Source of the DNA: Mesostigma viride
Lineage: Eukaryota > Streptophyta > Mesostigmatophyceae > Mesostigmatales > Mesostigmataceae
Direction: 5' to 3'
Assembly: GCA_009746045.1 (NCBI GenBank)
Contig: RPFO01000078.1
Location: 1,275,107 to 1,335,106 of the forward strand
Length of the DNA stretch: 60,000 nucleotides
Under the pieces are notes generated by a model that was not told the DNA's origin, searched no databases, and worked only from the letters and a program-made list of their open reading frames with translations. The stretch's first letter is position 1, and every line of letters begins with the position of its first letter. The translations under genes were made by a program, and so were the position numbers. Positions 12,822 through 25,464 of this stretch are shown piece after piece.

Positions 12822-15375
12822 AGGGACGCCGCGGAGGCGCTTCCCAGGGGACCGACTTCTTTCAGTGCCGCTGAGGCAGCAGATACAGAAATACGGGAAG
12901 CAGAGGGGGAGCCAATCGAAGAAGATCTGGTTGACCTGGACATGCCGGATCAACTCGAGGTCCCTCAACCAGAAAAGAATACGAGGACGCAGACCGCTCG
13001 CGGAGAGCCTGCAGTCCGAGGAGATGCCTTAGGGGCTGGAGGGTCGGGAGATGGGGCCCGTCGGACGGGGCCTTCATCCGGGCGCAGACGCCGGCAAGAG
13101 ACGTCATCCAGACCAGAAGCACCGGACGCGCGCGCCATGCAGTTGGTGAAGGAGCTGAACGAAGAGACATTCAATCCCCGCGTGTTCTTGCGCGACTATG
13201 GCCGGGAGGGTGAGGCCTTAATTAAACACAATTGTTTGAACGACGGCGTCGGCGCTATAACCGGATGCCTTCTGATCTCCGCGCCGATTCCATTCTGGCG
13301 CGTGTTGCCCACGGGCAGCTGGAGAATTTTCGGTGGTTCGTGCGGAGGAACGTGGGGTTCAAGGTGGAGACCCGCACCGCAGAGCGCGACGGCGTGGTGG
13401 TTGGCACGGCTTGGGATACCCACGAGAGGGAGTGCCTTTGTAACACGTGCGTGAACACGCTGGATGCGGGCCTGGTATTTGCACGACTTCTGCTCCTTCT
13501 GGTTCCACCGGCGGTGCGGAACCTGTTAAGGAATCACTTTCCCCGGTACCTTCCGCCGGAGGAGGCGTTGCGGGGCGATAAGTGTCTACGGGAGGGTCAG
13601 TACTCGCTCCGACAGGCCTTGGATCGCATCGCGAAGATGGACGACGATCGAAGATCAAGACGATGGGAGCGAGGGCTACGACTCCGATTCCGATGGCCGC
13701 GTCCCTCGCGCCCTCTCTCTCGTTCTCCCCCGCGGGATCCACCGTCTCGGGGCCCACCAAAGAAGGTGGGCGGAGCAGGATCGACCCCGTCCCGTAGCGC
13801 GTTATGAAGCGCCCCCGCCGGCGACAGGTTGGGGCCGACAAACCGGTCGGGAGCCGCGGCCTATCCCGAGAGCAACAGGATGGGGTGGGGGGAGTCAGGC
13901 AGCTCCTCGGCGTGCACCGGAACGACCTGCACCCCGCCGTTCGCCCTCGCCGCCCTCGCGTTCACGCTCCCGATCAGACTCGGGGACCGAGGTACGACCC
14001 ACTCGCCGAGCGTCTCCGCCGCCACCTCGTCGCCCGGAGTATCGTCAATGGGAACGAACGTGGGTGGCCACGCTCGAACTGGAGCAGGAGGCGGCACGAC
14101 GACAGCGGCAGGAGACGACGGAGACCACTGCGGTGAGGACAGAACAGCCGGCCAGGGGCGAGCTCTCTGATGCGCCCCCCGTGGGCCCACCGCCGGATGA
14201 GGATCAACAGGAGACTACCTTCCTTGTCTCCTTGGATCCCCGCCCCCGGCCTGACCAGGCTGGGTCGTCATCGTTACGTCCCGCGGAGGGTCACCCAGCG
14301 GGCCCACCACGTCGGCTCGACACTCACACCGTTCCGCTGAGGAACCTTGCCTACATACCAGGGCTGAGATGTCACTTCGTGTCGCGGAAGGCCCCAGTGA
14401 GACGGGCATTCTGGTGCCGGCGGAGCCCGTGGTACGCCTTGAGGCGCTCGATCGTGGCATGCAGCGGTACAATCAGGGCAAGACCTGTTGCAGCGGTTGT
14501 TGGTCCAACAGGGTCGTCAAGGCGATCACTCTGCCGCCACGTCCGTGGGCTATGATGCTGCATCCAGGGCTCCGGGGTCTTCGTATGATGAGTGGTCAAT
14601 GGGGGATTTCATACGGGCGGTGCCGAGCAGGGTGGTGAGGTACGGTGGGCCGGGACCACGTACGGAAAAGCTGTGTGTGCTATTCGAGGGACCATCTCTC
14701 CAGGCCCCTCCTGGCACGCATCTGCCGGATCCTCTGGTGTTTCACGCGGGCCCTTGGTGTGCGGTGGATCGCGGGGCCTACTGGAAGCAAGTGGAAATAA
14801 CCTTCTTCCCTCAGATTCCGCTGCCACTACCGCAACCAGCCGTCCCTCATCTTCCTCTCGTGGTGGGGCATACTGTGCGGTTTGGTTCAGAAGATTGGTG
14901 GGATTGGAGGTATCACGTGGATGGGGTGGGACACGTGGTGGCGCCTCCCAAGAAGGTGGCCCCAACGGAGGGGCGCGCCTTTCTGGACAGGACGGTGCCT
15001 GACTTCGCGGGGGCTCAGAAGACGACAATCAACGATGATCACGTGCGCACGGAGGTTTTTATGATGGGGGTGAACTTCTTTAGCGTGCACCGCTGTGGGG
15101 TGGTGGATCGGTCGGCATTGACTCTCATATTCACCCACCCCCAGTACTTCGCCGGGTTTCTGGCCATGTGGCCCCCGGGTACGTGGGTGGAGCTTTCCAG
15201 GGTGGGCCGGCAGAAGGTGTCCCCTTACCAGGTGGCCTTTGAGTGTGATCTGCGCTCGCACCCCGGGGCTATGATCCAGCAAATGACTCCCATGGGGCAT
15301 CAGGCCTTACCGCGGCCCAGCAGCAGCGGCGTGCCACCAGCGGCGGACGCTAAGGTGGTTGTGAAAGTTTTGTGA
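12816..15375 (+). pseudogene. ORF3 (post-pol) of the old Gypsy element, unknown function
   Basis: A third coding region between the chromodomain and the 3' LTR, conserved with the sister element at 16286-18800 but split by frameshifts (near 13215, 13800, 14340 and 14490). Visible parts: an acidic N-terminus (EEDLVDLDMPDQLE); a conserved block with NFRWFVRRNVGFKVETRTAE and CLCNTCVNTLDAG (13232-13560); an Arg/Ser/Pro-rich linker; and a long C-terminal domain rich in Trp and aromatics (about 14490-15375, with FGSEDWWDWRY and LTLIFTHPQYFAGFL). No signal peptide or membrane segment is evident, so it does not look like an envelope protein. I recognise no family. Confidence 0.65.
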
Positions 15376-15497
15376 CGGATAGCGGAATGATCCGGTCACC
15401 AGATTCCGTGCTACTACGTCAGGGTTGGTCCTGTGTATCAACCTCTAGAGGAACTGGTATTACTAACCCGCGGGTGAACCGGGGTTGGGACATAGTA
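15376..15497 (+). other. 3' untranslated part of the old Gypsy element up to the nested insertion
   Basis: Non-coding sequence matching the inverse of 16082-16290 in the sister element. TAGTA at 15493-15497 is the left target-site duplication of the nested element, repeated at 27132-27136. The interrupted sequence resumes there and runs to the polypurine tract. Confidence 0.85.
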
Positions 15498-16081
15498 TGT
15501 TACGTCCCTGCCCAGACTCACCTAGCCTGAGCTACGTAGCAAAAGACCCTTCTTGCCGGAATTAGGAATAATTCAAGATAGCCTAAAGTAGGTTGCGCTT
15601 CACGACGTGAGTCGTGAGATATCTGGCATCACGGCTTAATGCCAAGCTAATTAGTTCACACTTATAATGGCTAGCAATACCAATTACAAATGGATAATGC
15701 CCCGGGCTCAATGTGTAGGCGTATTCGCACTTATCATTCATTAAACCAAGAGGACGAGACTCTCGTCCTTGGACCACTTTAACCTAGGTTGGTTGCGGCG
15801 CAGATACACGCCAATTTCCTTAGAACAATCCGAGTCACTCATTCCACGTAGGATCCGGGCCGACATCGACCCTCAACTATAGGATCCACGCCTAGAACCA
15901 CTGACAGACTCAGAACCGGCGCGGCGCCACAGCGCCGGCCCCTAAAAGGACAACCTAGGACCAAAATAACTAGTCCAATTCACACAATAGCCAAGGTCCG
16001 TAAAACCCAAGTCCAATAGACCAAACAGCCTTAGTAATTTATTCCATTGTTACGTCCGGCCAAAAGGGCAGGGACGTAACA
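15498..16081 (-). repeat. 3' LTR of the young Gypsy element
   Basis: 584 bp with 16-bp inverted termini (TGTTACGTCCCTGCCC and its complement). TATAAG box, the GAGAGTCTC palindrome and the TCACGAC/GTCGTGA hairpin are as in the other family LTRs. On the minus strand it is preceded by the polypurine tract at 16082-16092. Confidence 0.95.
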
Positions 16082-16100
16082 CTCCTCCCCCCCATGGGGG
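16082..16100 (-). promoter_or_regulatory. Polypurine tract of the young Gypsy element
   Basis: Minus-strand ...CATGGGGGGGAGGAG ends directly at the 3' LTR. It serves as plus-strand primer in reverse transcription. The old element has the same tract at 27209-27222, and the diverged LTR at 35063 has a G/A-rich version at 35048-35062. Confidence 0.85.
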
Positions 16101-16285
16101 TCGGTAGTCCCTACCGTACAAGTTAGATTTGGAAAAACAACGCTACTATAAGAGTACTATGTCCCAACCTCGGTTCACCCGCAGGTTAGTAATGCCAGTT
16201 CCTCTAGAAGTTGATACACAGGCCCAACTCTGACGTAGTAGTAAGACTCCGATGGTGACTGGATCAATCCGCTATCCGTCACGAA

Positions 16286-18800
16286 AAACTATTCTAACCA
16301 CTTTAGCGTCCGCCGCTAGTGGCACGTCGCTGCGACAGGACTTCAGTGAGGGCCCTACGCCCCGCGTGGGTCATCTGTGAAATCATCACCCCAGGGTGCG
16401 AACACAGGTCAACCTCAAAAGCCACCTGGTAGGGGGACACCTTCTGTCGACCCAGCCGGGACAGCTCCACCCACGACCCTCGGGCCACAGAGACAGGAAC
16501 CCAGCAAGGTACTGGGGATGGGTGAACATGAGCGTCAACGCCGACCGATCCACCACCCCACACCGGTGCTCGCGAACAAAGTGCACCCCCATCAGGAAAA
16601 CCTCCATACGCACGTGATCATCGTTGATCGACACCGTCCGGGCCCCTACAATATCGGGCGCCACCAGATTAAGAAAGGCACTCCCCTCCGCTGGAGCCAC
16701 CTTGGGAGGCGTCACCACGTGCTTCACCCCATCGACCTGATAGCGCCAATCCCACCAGTCTTCGGACCCGAATCGCACAACATGCCCCACCGCAGCGGGG
16801 AAACGAGGGTCGTCGGGTTGCGGCAGGGGCAGGGGGACTTGGGGCAGAAAGGTGATCTCTACCTGTTCCCAGTAAGCCCCGCGATCCACAGCGAACCAAG
16901 GACCCGCGCGAAACACCAGAGGAGCAGGTAGGTGCGTACCCGGGGGAACCTGAAAAGCCGGAGGCCCCTCGAATGTCACACAGAGCTTCTCCGTGCGCGG
17001 TCCTGGCCCACCATGTCGCACCACTCGGCCCGGTACCGGCCGTATGAAGTCTCCCAATGACCACTCCTCGTGAGATGACCCAGGAGCTCTGGAGGCCGCA
17101 TCATAGCCCACTGAGGTGGCAGCAGAATGATCGCCTTGACGACCGTGCTGGACCATCAGGCGCTGTATCAGGTCCTGTCCTGATTGTACCGCAGCTACGA
17201 GCGCTTCCAAACGCATCACGGGCTCCGCTGGTACCAGAATGCCCGTTCCGCTGGGATCCTCGGCGGCCCGAGGTCGCGTCGCTGCCAGGGGGTGTAGGCA
17301 CGGTTCCTCCGCGGAAGGGTGCGAGTGTCGACCCGACGAAGTGGGACGGATGTGTCCCTCCGCAGGACGTGGCATTGATGAGCCGGCTGGTGCAGGCCGG
17401 GGACGTGGATCCAGGGAGACCAAAAAGGTAGGCTCCGGTGGTTCCAAGGAGACAAGGAAGGTAGGCTCCTCCTGGCCCGCATCCGTCGGAGGATCTAAGG
17501 GGGCCACAACCGGGGGCTCGCCCCCGGCCGGCTGTTCTGTCCTAGCCGGAGCAGCTCCCGTCGTATCCGACCGCGGTCGCCGAGACTCTCGCTCCAATTC
17601 CACCGCCGACCCCCACGTGCGCTCCCAGTGCCGATCCGCCGGGCGACGAGGTGGTGGTGAAGCTCGGCCCGAAGGTGGCGTGGTGAAGCTCGCGGCGAGC
17701 AGGGCGTACCTCCGTTCCCGAGTCCGAACGGGAACGCGAGCGCGATGACGGTGAGGGCGAGCGCCGACGTGCAGGCCGGTCTGGAGCACGCCGAGCATCT
17801 GGTTGGCTGCCTCCGCCCCAACCCGTGGGCCGCGGGCGAGACCCTCGCCCAGAGGGGCGCCCCCAGCCCATCGCCGGCGGTGGCGCCTCGAAACGCGTCA
17901 CAGGACGATGTCCTGCGCCGCCCTCCAAGGAGCCCCCAGAAGGTGGATCCCTTGAAGGGGGACGAGGAAGAGGACGGGGAGGGTAGTCATCAGAGTCGGA
18001 GTCATCACCCTCGCTCCCATCATCCTGGTCCTCGTCGTCCATCGCCACGATGCGATCCAGGCCTGCCGTAACGAGTACTGACCCGCGCGCATACACTTCT
18101 CGCCCCGCAACGCCCCTTCCAACGGGAGGTATCGGGAAAGTAGTTCTCCAGATGCTTCCGCACCTCGGGTGGAATCAGGAGGAGCAACAGCCGTGGAAAT
18201 GCCAGACCTGCATCCAGCGTGTTCACGCACGCATGACACAGGCACTCCCGCTCATGGGTTTCCCAGTCGATACCGACCACCACGCCGTCGCGCTCGGCGG
18301 TGCGGGTCTCGATCTTGAACCCCACATTTCTTCGCACGAACCATCGAAAATCCTCCAGCTTAGCGGGGCCGACATGCGCCAGAATGGAATCGGCGCGGAG
18401 ATCTGACGGCATCTGGTTACGGCGCCGACGACGCCGCTCCACCAAGTCACCCTCCCGACCATAGTCGCGCACGAACACCGGGGGTTAAATGTCTCCTCAT
18501 TCAGCTCCTTCACTAGCTCATCGCGCGCGTCCGGTGCTCCGGGTCTGGACGACGTCTCGTGCCGGCCACCACCGCCCGAGCCCCCGGCCCTTGAAACGCC
18601 CCTTCGGACTGCAGGCTCTCCGCGAGCTGTCTGCATCCTGTCAACCTGTTCTGGTAGAGGGGCCTCCGGGTAATCTGTCGTGTCCATATCCACCAGATCT
18701 TCCTCACTCGAATCCCCGTCTACTACCCGGATCCCTGCCTCTACGGCCTCCGCGGCGCTGGCAGAAGTCTGGCCTCGGGAAGCGCCTCCGCGGCGTCCCC
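16286..18800 (-). CDS. ORF3 (post-pol) of the young Gypsy element, unknown function
   Basis: Unknown protein conserved with the old copy, in three frame segments: about 18800-18480, 18478-18060 and 17798-16386, with a short tail to about 16286. The N-terminus is acidic (SSEEDLVDMDTTD). The middle block carries DFRWFVRRNVGFKIETRTAE and ECLCHACVNTLDAGL. An SR/RP-rich linker (RSPSPSSRSRSRSDSG) follows. The C-terminal domain includes FGSEDWWDWRYQVDG, VSINDDHVRMEVFLMGVHF and LTLMFTHPQYLAGFLSLWP. There is no ATG at the 5' edge of the similarity, which starts just after a splice-acceptor-like GTGCAG, so expression from a spliced subgenomic RNA is plausible. The protein was probably about 800-850 residues. 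At least two frameshifts interrupt it here. No known domain is recognised. Confidence 0.65.
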
Positions 18801-18903
18801 CTGCACGGCCCACACACCACAAGCCAAGGCATTAGTCGGCGTGTACCTGATACCCGGTTCACACCTCACTCTCACCCTACACCGTACGCCGTTATACCGC
18901 CTA

Positions 18904-21900
18904 TTAATGCAACTGGTGTGTCTTCTTGTATGCTTCCAGTAAGCGGGCGCAACCCGCTAACTCAGTAGGGGTGCGCCAGGAGTCCTCCGACTCATGCTGC
19001 GCGAATCGCCATCGCACACGGTATTGTCGCTGGGTCCCCCGACCTCGTTTGACATCTCGGTGTCCCACGATCGCAGCCACCTCATCCTCCTGTTCCCCTG
19101 TGTCCGGATTGAACTCCAACGGGGCCGGGGGTTGACCCTACCCTGAATGGTGTTCTGGTGGTACAACTTGAGCTGGTCACGATGGAAACGGTTGGACGTG
19201 AGGTTCCATGACACCGGGACGTCCACCTGGAACATGACGTCATCAAACTTGGTGAGAACCTTGTAGGGGCCCAGGAACATGGGACGAAGCTTAGTCTTCA
19301 GCTCCTTCTCCACCTTGTGTGAGAATCGTCCGATCTGTGGGCCCTCCACCAGGACCCAATCGCCCACTTCAATGGACGGCGCCCGGTTATCCCGCTTGCC
19401 GGCCGTCCTCTCCAGATACCGCTCGGTCGCGGCACGGTAGCCCTGGACTGCACTGTTATGAGCCTGGTGCATCCGCTGCAGCAAGCGATCAACCCCCTGG
19501 CGTGTGTCCAGCTTGACCTGATCCTCTCCCCGTTCGGGGCTCATAAGCAGGTCGGGAGGCGTGAGAGGGTGCCTGCCAGAGTTGAGGAAAAAGGGGGTAA
19601 ATCCGTGGGCGGCCTGGGGAGCATTGTTCAGGGAGAACTCCACCAAGCCCAGAAGCTCCTCCCAATTGCTGCCCACCGCGTCGGTGTAGTGTCGCATGGT
19701 CTCCTGCACTGTGCGGTTCAACCGCTCCACCAGATGTGACGACGAACTGTGGTATGCCGTGCCCAGCGACACCTTGGTGCCCAGCCGTTCGAAGAACTCC
19801 TGCCAGAATTTGGCCGTGAAGAGCTTGTCGCGGTCGGAGATGAACTGTCGGCTGAGCCCATGGAACCGGAACACGTGCGTCAGGTATATCTTGGCGCACT
19901 CCTCCGCAGTGAGGTCGGCCGGACACGGGGCCAGGTGACACATGCGCGTCAGGCGGTCCACGAACACCAGAACCATGCTGTTGCCGCTCTTCGCCTTCTT
20001 GAACGGGCCGATGAAGTCCATCATGATAGAATCCCAAGGACCCATCGGATCAGGTAACGTCTTGGGGACGGCTTGCGAGCCCGTGTTCCTGGACTTCATG
20101 ATCTGGCACGAGGGGCACTGGCGCACATATGTCTCAATATACTCCTTCATCCCTGGCCAGTAGAAATGTTTGCGGGCCCGAGGATAAAGACGGTGGCTTC
20201 CTTGATGTCCGCCTAGAAGCGAATCGTGGAGCTCGTGAAGCAAGGCGGCTCTACAAAGCTCCGGGACATACAGCCGCCATTCCTCCGGCTGGATACTCAC
20301 GAACAGGCGTCCATCCTGGAACTTGCAAGGGTAGGCACCCATCTGCTGGGGATGCGCCCGGATGGCTTCAAGCGCCGCTTCCTCCGTGACCGTGAAACGA
20401 CTGATCATCGTCTCCAGGTCCGACGTGACTGTGAACGCGTCCGCGGCCGGTTCTGTCTCCGCACTCGCCTGGTTGACGAATTCGGAGAAGACTGTGGGCG
20501 GGCCGATCGGCTGAAGCTGAAAAATTCCCTGGGGCGGCACCACATGGCTAAGGGGCATGCGCATATGCGATCCCTCCCCCTCCCCGGGGGTCCACGTCCT
20601 CGTGGGCATCGTCTCCTCCAAGAGAGGTGACAAGTCATCGCTGGTGGTGTGTCCCAGATGAAACAGGTGGCGGGCCCGGGGAGACCGTGGCTCCGCGCCG
20701 TAGGCGGTCCCCGGGGCGGCCACTGGTACGCAAGTGGTATGAAGCACATCCATGTCCTCGTAGAACCAATAGTCCGCCCGTCGCGAAAGGGCGTCTGGCA
20801 CCACGTTGTCCGCGCCCTTGACGTATTGGATCTTGAATGGCGCAAACTGTGACAAGTACTCCATCCACCGCGCTTGGCGGGGCGTCAGGTTGGGCTGCAC
20901 CAGGAGGTGGGTGAGCGGCCGGTGGTCGGTGTGGATCACCAGGCGGTGGGGGTCGAGATCCCCCTGCTCACTAATGGCCACCGAAAACTGGGCCCCCAGA
21001 AGATGATGACGCCACGTGTGGCAGCTGTAGACTACTGCCAGAAGCTCCTGCTGATGCACTGGGTAATTCCGCTCCGCCGGAATCATTGTGCGTGAGATAT
21101 ACTCGATGGGCTGAAGACCCTTGCCTTGGTCCTGCAAGAGGACACCCCCGATGGCCACCTTGCTGGCGTCCGTAGCCACGACGAAAGGAAGGGCCGGGTC
21201 CGGCAGGATAAGGACTGGTGCTGTGGTGAGGTGGCGCTTAAGCGCCTCAAAAGCCTGTTGGCACTGCTCAGCCCAAGGAACGGGGTACCCTTCTTGAGAA
21301 GAGCGTTGATCGGGCGGCGATGGTGGCAAACCGCGGGATGAACCGTCGGTAGTAAGATGCCAATCCCAGGAAGCTGCGCACCCCCTTCACGTCCGTAGGG
21401 ACAGGCCATTGCTGGACGGACTCGATCTTCTCGGGTCGGTCGCGATGCCGTCTGCGGACAAGGTATGGCCCAGAAACGGCACGCAGCGGCCGGCGCGCAC
21501 CTTGGCTTTCCGCGCCGAAAGGTGCTCATCCTCCATGATCTGCAGCACGGCGTCCACATCCTCTAGGTGCTCCTCGAACGTCTTGGAGTACACCAGGATG
21601 TCGTCCAGATACGCCAGCGCGCACGTGCGCTTGTAGGTCCAGGGCGGGCGCGCCCCCTTCTGCGGGTCCGCCAGGTCCTGGGAGACCTGCGGCAAGTGGG
21701 CTGTGCCCATCACCGGACGGAGGATATCATTCATCAGCATCTGGAAGGACGCCGGCGAATTGCACAGCCCCATTGCCGCCACCCGAAACTGATAGTGACC
21801 GAAGGGCGTAGCGAACGCGGTCTTGTGGCAGTCTTCTGGCGCGATGCGCAGCTGCCAAAACCCGTCCGCACAGTCGATGACGGTGAAACACGTGGCCCCC

Positions 21901-22860
21901 TGGACACGGTTGAAGATGTCGTCGATCCGCGGTAGAGGATACCGGGACTTGACGGTGATGGCGTTCAGCTTCCGGTAATCCGTCACCAGACGCCACTTGC
22001 CTCCTGGCTTGGGAACGAGCAGCACGCCCGCTGAGAAGGGGCTGTTGCTGGGTTCAATGAGCCCCGCGTCGAGCAGTGAAATGAGGATCTTCTTGAGCTC
22101 CACCAGCTCGACTGGGCCCATGCGGTACATGGGAGACACGGTAGGACCGGAACCCTCCTGGAGCTGGACACGGTGCAACACCGATCGATTGGGAGGGAAC
22201 TGGGGGGTGCGATCCGCAAAAAGGGTAGTGCGCTTCTCCAGGACGGCATTGAACCGCGCCAGCTCATCCGGTGTGAATCCGGCACCAATCTCGTTAAGCA
22301 GAGCCTGAGTGCTATCCAGGTCTATGCGATACATCGCGTACTCCTTGCCCTTCCGAAGCTGGCGCGCCAGCGTCTTGCTACTCATCAGGATCTGGGACGC
22401 TGGTCGAGGCCCGTCCGCCGAGCGCTCGTGTGTAATGTTATGGACCTCCGCGGCCTGTGCCCTATACTCGCTGTCAGGGCACCAGAATGAACCATCCGGA
22501 AACCAAACTACCCGCCGGCGCACACTGATGTCCACATCCTGCTTGTCCAGCCAGTCCACTCCAATGATGATGTCGGCAGCGCCCAGCGGCGCAATAGTCG
22601 CCACCAGGTCCACCGGCGTGCCCTGCAGCACACCCTTGATGTCTGCTAGGCCCGGCGATTGGTGTCGCCGACCGTCTGAGTAGGTGACATAGACTGCCGT
22701 GGTGTGAGGCCGGGGTACCAGGCCCAGCCGACGCACCAGGGCCTCGTTGATGAAGGACGTGGAGGCGCCGGTGTCGACCAGGAACTTCACGTCCATGATC
22801 GTTTTCTCCTTCAAATACGGATCAAGGACGGTGGGAGGGACCAATAACCCTCCGCTGAAA
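18904..22860 (-). CDS. pol: pol polyprotein of the young Gypsy element (a few frame breaks)
   Basis: Aspartic protease (FLVDTGASTSFINEALV), then RT (KWRLVTDYRKLNAITVKSRY, AYLDDILVYSKTFEEH) up to about 21387. RNase H (ATDASKVAIGGVLLQDQ, IHTDHRPLTHLL, ADNVVPDALSRR) and integrase (HHCC zinc domain; MDFIGPF, ISDRDKLF, LVERLNRT) are in one frame at 21329-19137. The chromodomain (EDEVAAIVGHRDVKRGRG...) is in a shifted frame at 19119-18904. Three single-base deletions lie within about 150 bp between RT and RNase H (near 21430, 21312 and 21288), and together they restore the frame. One more shift lies near 19137. The chromodomain probably targets integration to particular chromatin. Confidence 0.93.
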
Positions 22861-22989
22861 AGAAACAGATGCCGCGAATCTCCTGAGATGCACGCGCCGC
22901 CGGTTGGGAGGACGCGTCTGCGGCCACGTTATTGACGTCTACCTCTACTCTAGTTGACTCCGCGTCTGGGCTACCATCTGATTTTTCTA

Positions 22990-24943
22990 TCCTATCCCCT
23001 ACCCCGGGACCCAAGCCCATGGGCAGGGCTACTACTCCCGAGGAGCGGTGGGACGGGAGGCCGCCTCGCCCGACCACCCGCCCTCTTCCCCCCCTCCTCC
23101 TCTTCGTCAGCCCCCCCTCCTCGTCGTCGTACTCGTAGCCAGCCACTGCCTGCGTTTGGCCTGAAGAGGAGGACTGTCGCCGCGCCTCCATCTCGTTGAC
23201 CGCACGCAACACACCCTTGGTAGAGCTGGTCGCGGGTGGTCGCGGCTGCTGGTACTGCGTCGGGGCCTGTCTGGCGTGCTGCAGGCGAGCCGCACGCTCA
23301 CCCGCGTTGCGGGGTCGATCCCGAGGACCGGAGGAGTCGGGGCGGCTGCCGAAGGCCGGGCCGGAGAAACGAACACTGGGTGTCCCTCTCCTGTCCCACG
23401 ACTGGCGTTCTTGCCCCGGAGCTTGGGGCAGTCGCGCTTGAGGTGCCCCACCTCGCTGCACATGAAGCAGCGCGCCTTGCTAGCGTCGATCGCGTTGACG
23501 CCAGGATCAGTGTAGCCCTCGTCAGGGTCGTCGAGGTACTCGTCCTCCTCCTCGCCGGCGAAATCAGTGGAGTACATCTGGTTCACCCGTCGCGGGGGAG
23601 CAGGTCTGAAGAAACGGCGCACTGATGGGGCACGCCCGCGAGCCACTACGTCGGCCACCTGTAGGAGATACCTCTGGATATTCAAGATGTCCCACTCTTC
23701 CCAAGGGACATCAGCATAGTGCTTGAATACCTCATCCTGCAGCTCAGGACAGAGTGCCTCGATGAACCTGCTCTTGTACTCGTACCAGGTCATGTCAGCC
23801 AGGTAGGCGGCGCTGGACTCGAACTTAGACAGAAACTCGCGATATGGGGTGGTCCCCTGGCGCAGCTTGCTGAAGGCCATCCGCTCGTGGAGTGTAGCAT
23901 CTGGGGGCACCAGCTTGCGACGCACGCGGTCCATCAGTTCCGCCAAGGTTTGCGGGTATGACTGGGACGCGATGCTCTCACAGTTCAAGATGCTTATCAC
24001 CGAGGGGTCCATACAGGAGTTAATCACCAGATCAATCAGATCGCTGGTGGCCAGCTGCCAGTTGTGATGATTGCGCCAGATGGTATACTGTCGTCGCCAC
24101 ATGCGTCCCCATTCCTCTACCTCGCGCGGTTTCATGTCCGCGTGCAGCTTGGGTACATTCTTGAAATTGGGCATCGGTGGGGCCTTTACTGCGGCGGTGA
24201 CAGGCCCACCGACGTCTACGTGGGGGATATCGCCGAAGTCGGGGGGCTGCGACCGGGGGAAGGGCTGGATCTGGGCGGCGTACCATGAGTCCGCCGCACC
24301 TGGACGGATGAGGGGTGTTCGTACCCGGGTCATCCAAGGCCACCCTGCTGAAGCTGAAGTTGCCAGCAGGCGCAGGCGAGGGGACCGCGCTTTGGTCAAG
24401 CACCCGTGGACGCTGCGGTTGAGAAGCCGGGCGCTGGACTGGCGTGTGAGTCTCCTCGTCTCTGGTGGTGACACTGCTCCTGGTCTCCCCTGGGCTGGTC
24501 CGAGGTCTATGAGTACCAACAGGCGGGCCCTGCGTGACAGTTCCCTCGTCCGTCTCGTTAGTCCCTTCCAGGTCATCGAACTCGCCATCTGCCCCTGGGG
24601 CCTCCCCTTCCTCGTCCGAATACCATAGCGCCGTGGGTAACAGGGACGTGCTGCCGAAGGACACTCTGCGTCTGCCCCGGTGTGGGGGCCCGGTGGAGGT
24701 CCCTGGGGCCGCCCCCGACCTGCCCAAGGATGCGTTGGCCGCCCGGTGACTGGCTGCTGCTGGCGGTAGTGCAGGGTATCTCCATTCTCGTCTCCCTGCT
24801 GCTCTGGATCCGGTGGTAGCCATTGTGGTCTCGTCTGGGGTTGTTGCTGCTGCGTCCGGGGTTGCTGCTGTTGCCATTGCTGCTGTGGTGACCGTTGCTG
24901 CTGCTGATGCTGCTGCTGCTGTTGCTGCTGCTGCGGTTGCTGC

Positions 24944-24975
<32 letters not shown>

Positions 24976-25332
24976 TTGCTGCTGCTGCTGTTGCTGCTGC
25001 TGCTGTTGCTGCTGCTGCCGTTGCTGCTGCTGCGAGTACTCTTGGAGCCTCTCTCGGTCGTTCCTGTCATCTCCCTGCCTGGGTAAGGCGTCTATATTGT
25101 CCCCATCCGCTGGGAACCTAGGGTTCTGATCTCTGGATCGTGGGGAGCCTTCCGCAGGTCTCTCCATGACCTCACCTGTATCTGTCCCTGCTTGGACGTG
25201 CAGTGGTACCTCTATACCCTCTGTACCGTGCTCGTGGTTGTCTACCGGTTCTATCTCTGTATTCTCTAGATCTCGTTCTCTAGTCTCTTCCTCTGTATCT
25301 CTGGCGTTCCTTGTTTGGGACCGTGTGGGCAT
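22990..25332 (-). CDS. gag: gag of the young Gypsy element
   Basis: Starts at ATG 25332 (MPTRSQTRNARDTEEETRER), which gives the longest frame and is shared with the old copy. Order: charged N-terminus; polyglutamine tract of about 40 codons with CAA interruptions; Pro/Gly/Arg-rich linker; capsid-like helical region (KNVPKLHADMKPREVEEWGR to VADVVARGRAPSVRRFFR); CCHC zinc knuckle CFMCSEVGHLKRDC (about 23440-23480) for RNA binding; and a low-complexity acidic tail. The frame is open from 25332 to about 23390. It then shifts within the tail (near 23390 and again near 23110), where the old copy shows the uninterrupted version. Pol follows in a different frame, as in the old copy. Confidence 0.88.
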
Positions 25333-25380
25333 GGTGCTCGTACCGGTACCTTACACTGCAGGCAACACCTCCCCAGGAAG

Positions 25381-25403
25381 GAAGAGAGAGAAAGAGAGAG
25401 AGC
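25381..25403. repeat. Short purine microsatellite upstream of gag
   Basis: Interrupted AGAGAGAAAGAGAGAG tract, the counterpart of the expanded (CT)n at 6510-6679. Confidence 0.8.
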
Positions 25404-25464
25404 AACCACGTGCTATAGAGCTATAACTATAGAACCTAATACTACTCCCTAGTACTGGTCTCCT

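Noticed and set aside
12816-15375. ORF3 as a retroviral envelope gene
   Set aside because: The position fits, but no signal peptide, transmembrane helix or fusion-like segment is visible, so I left its function unassigned.
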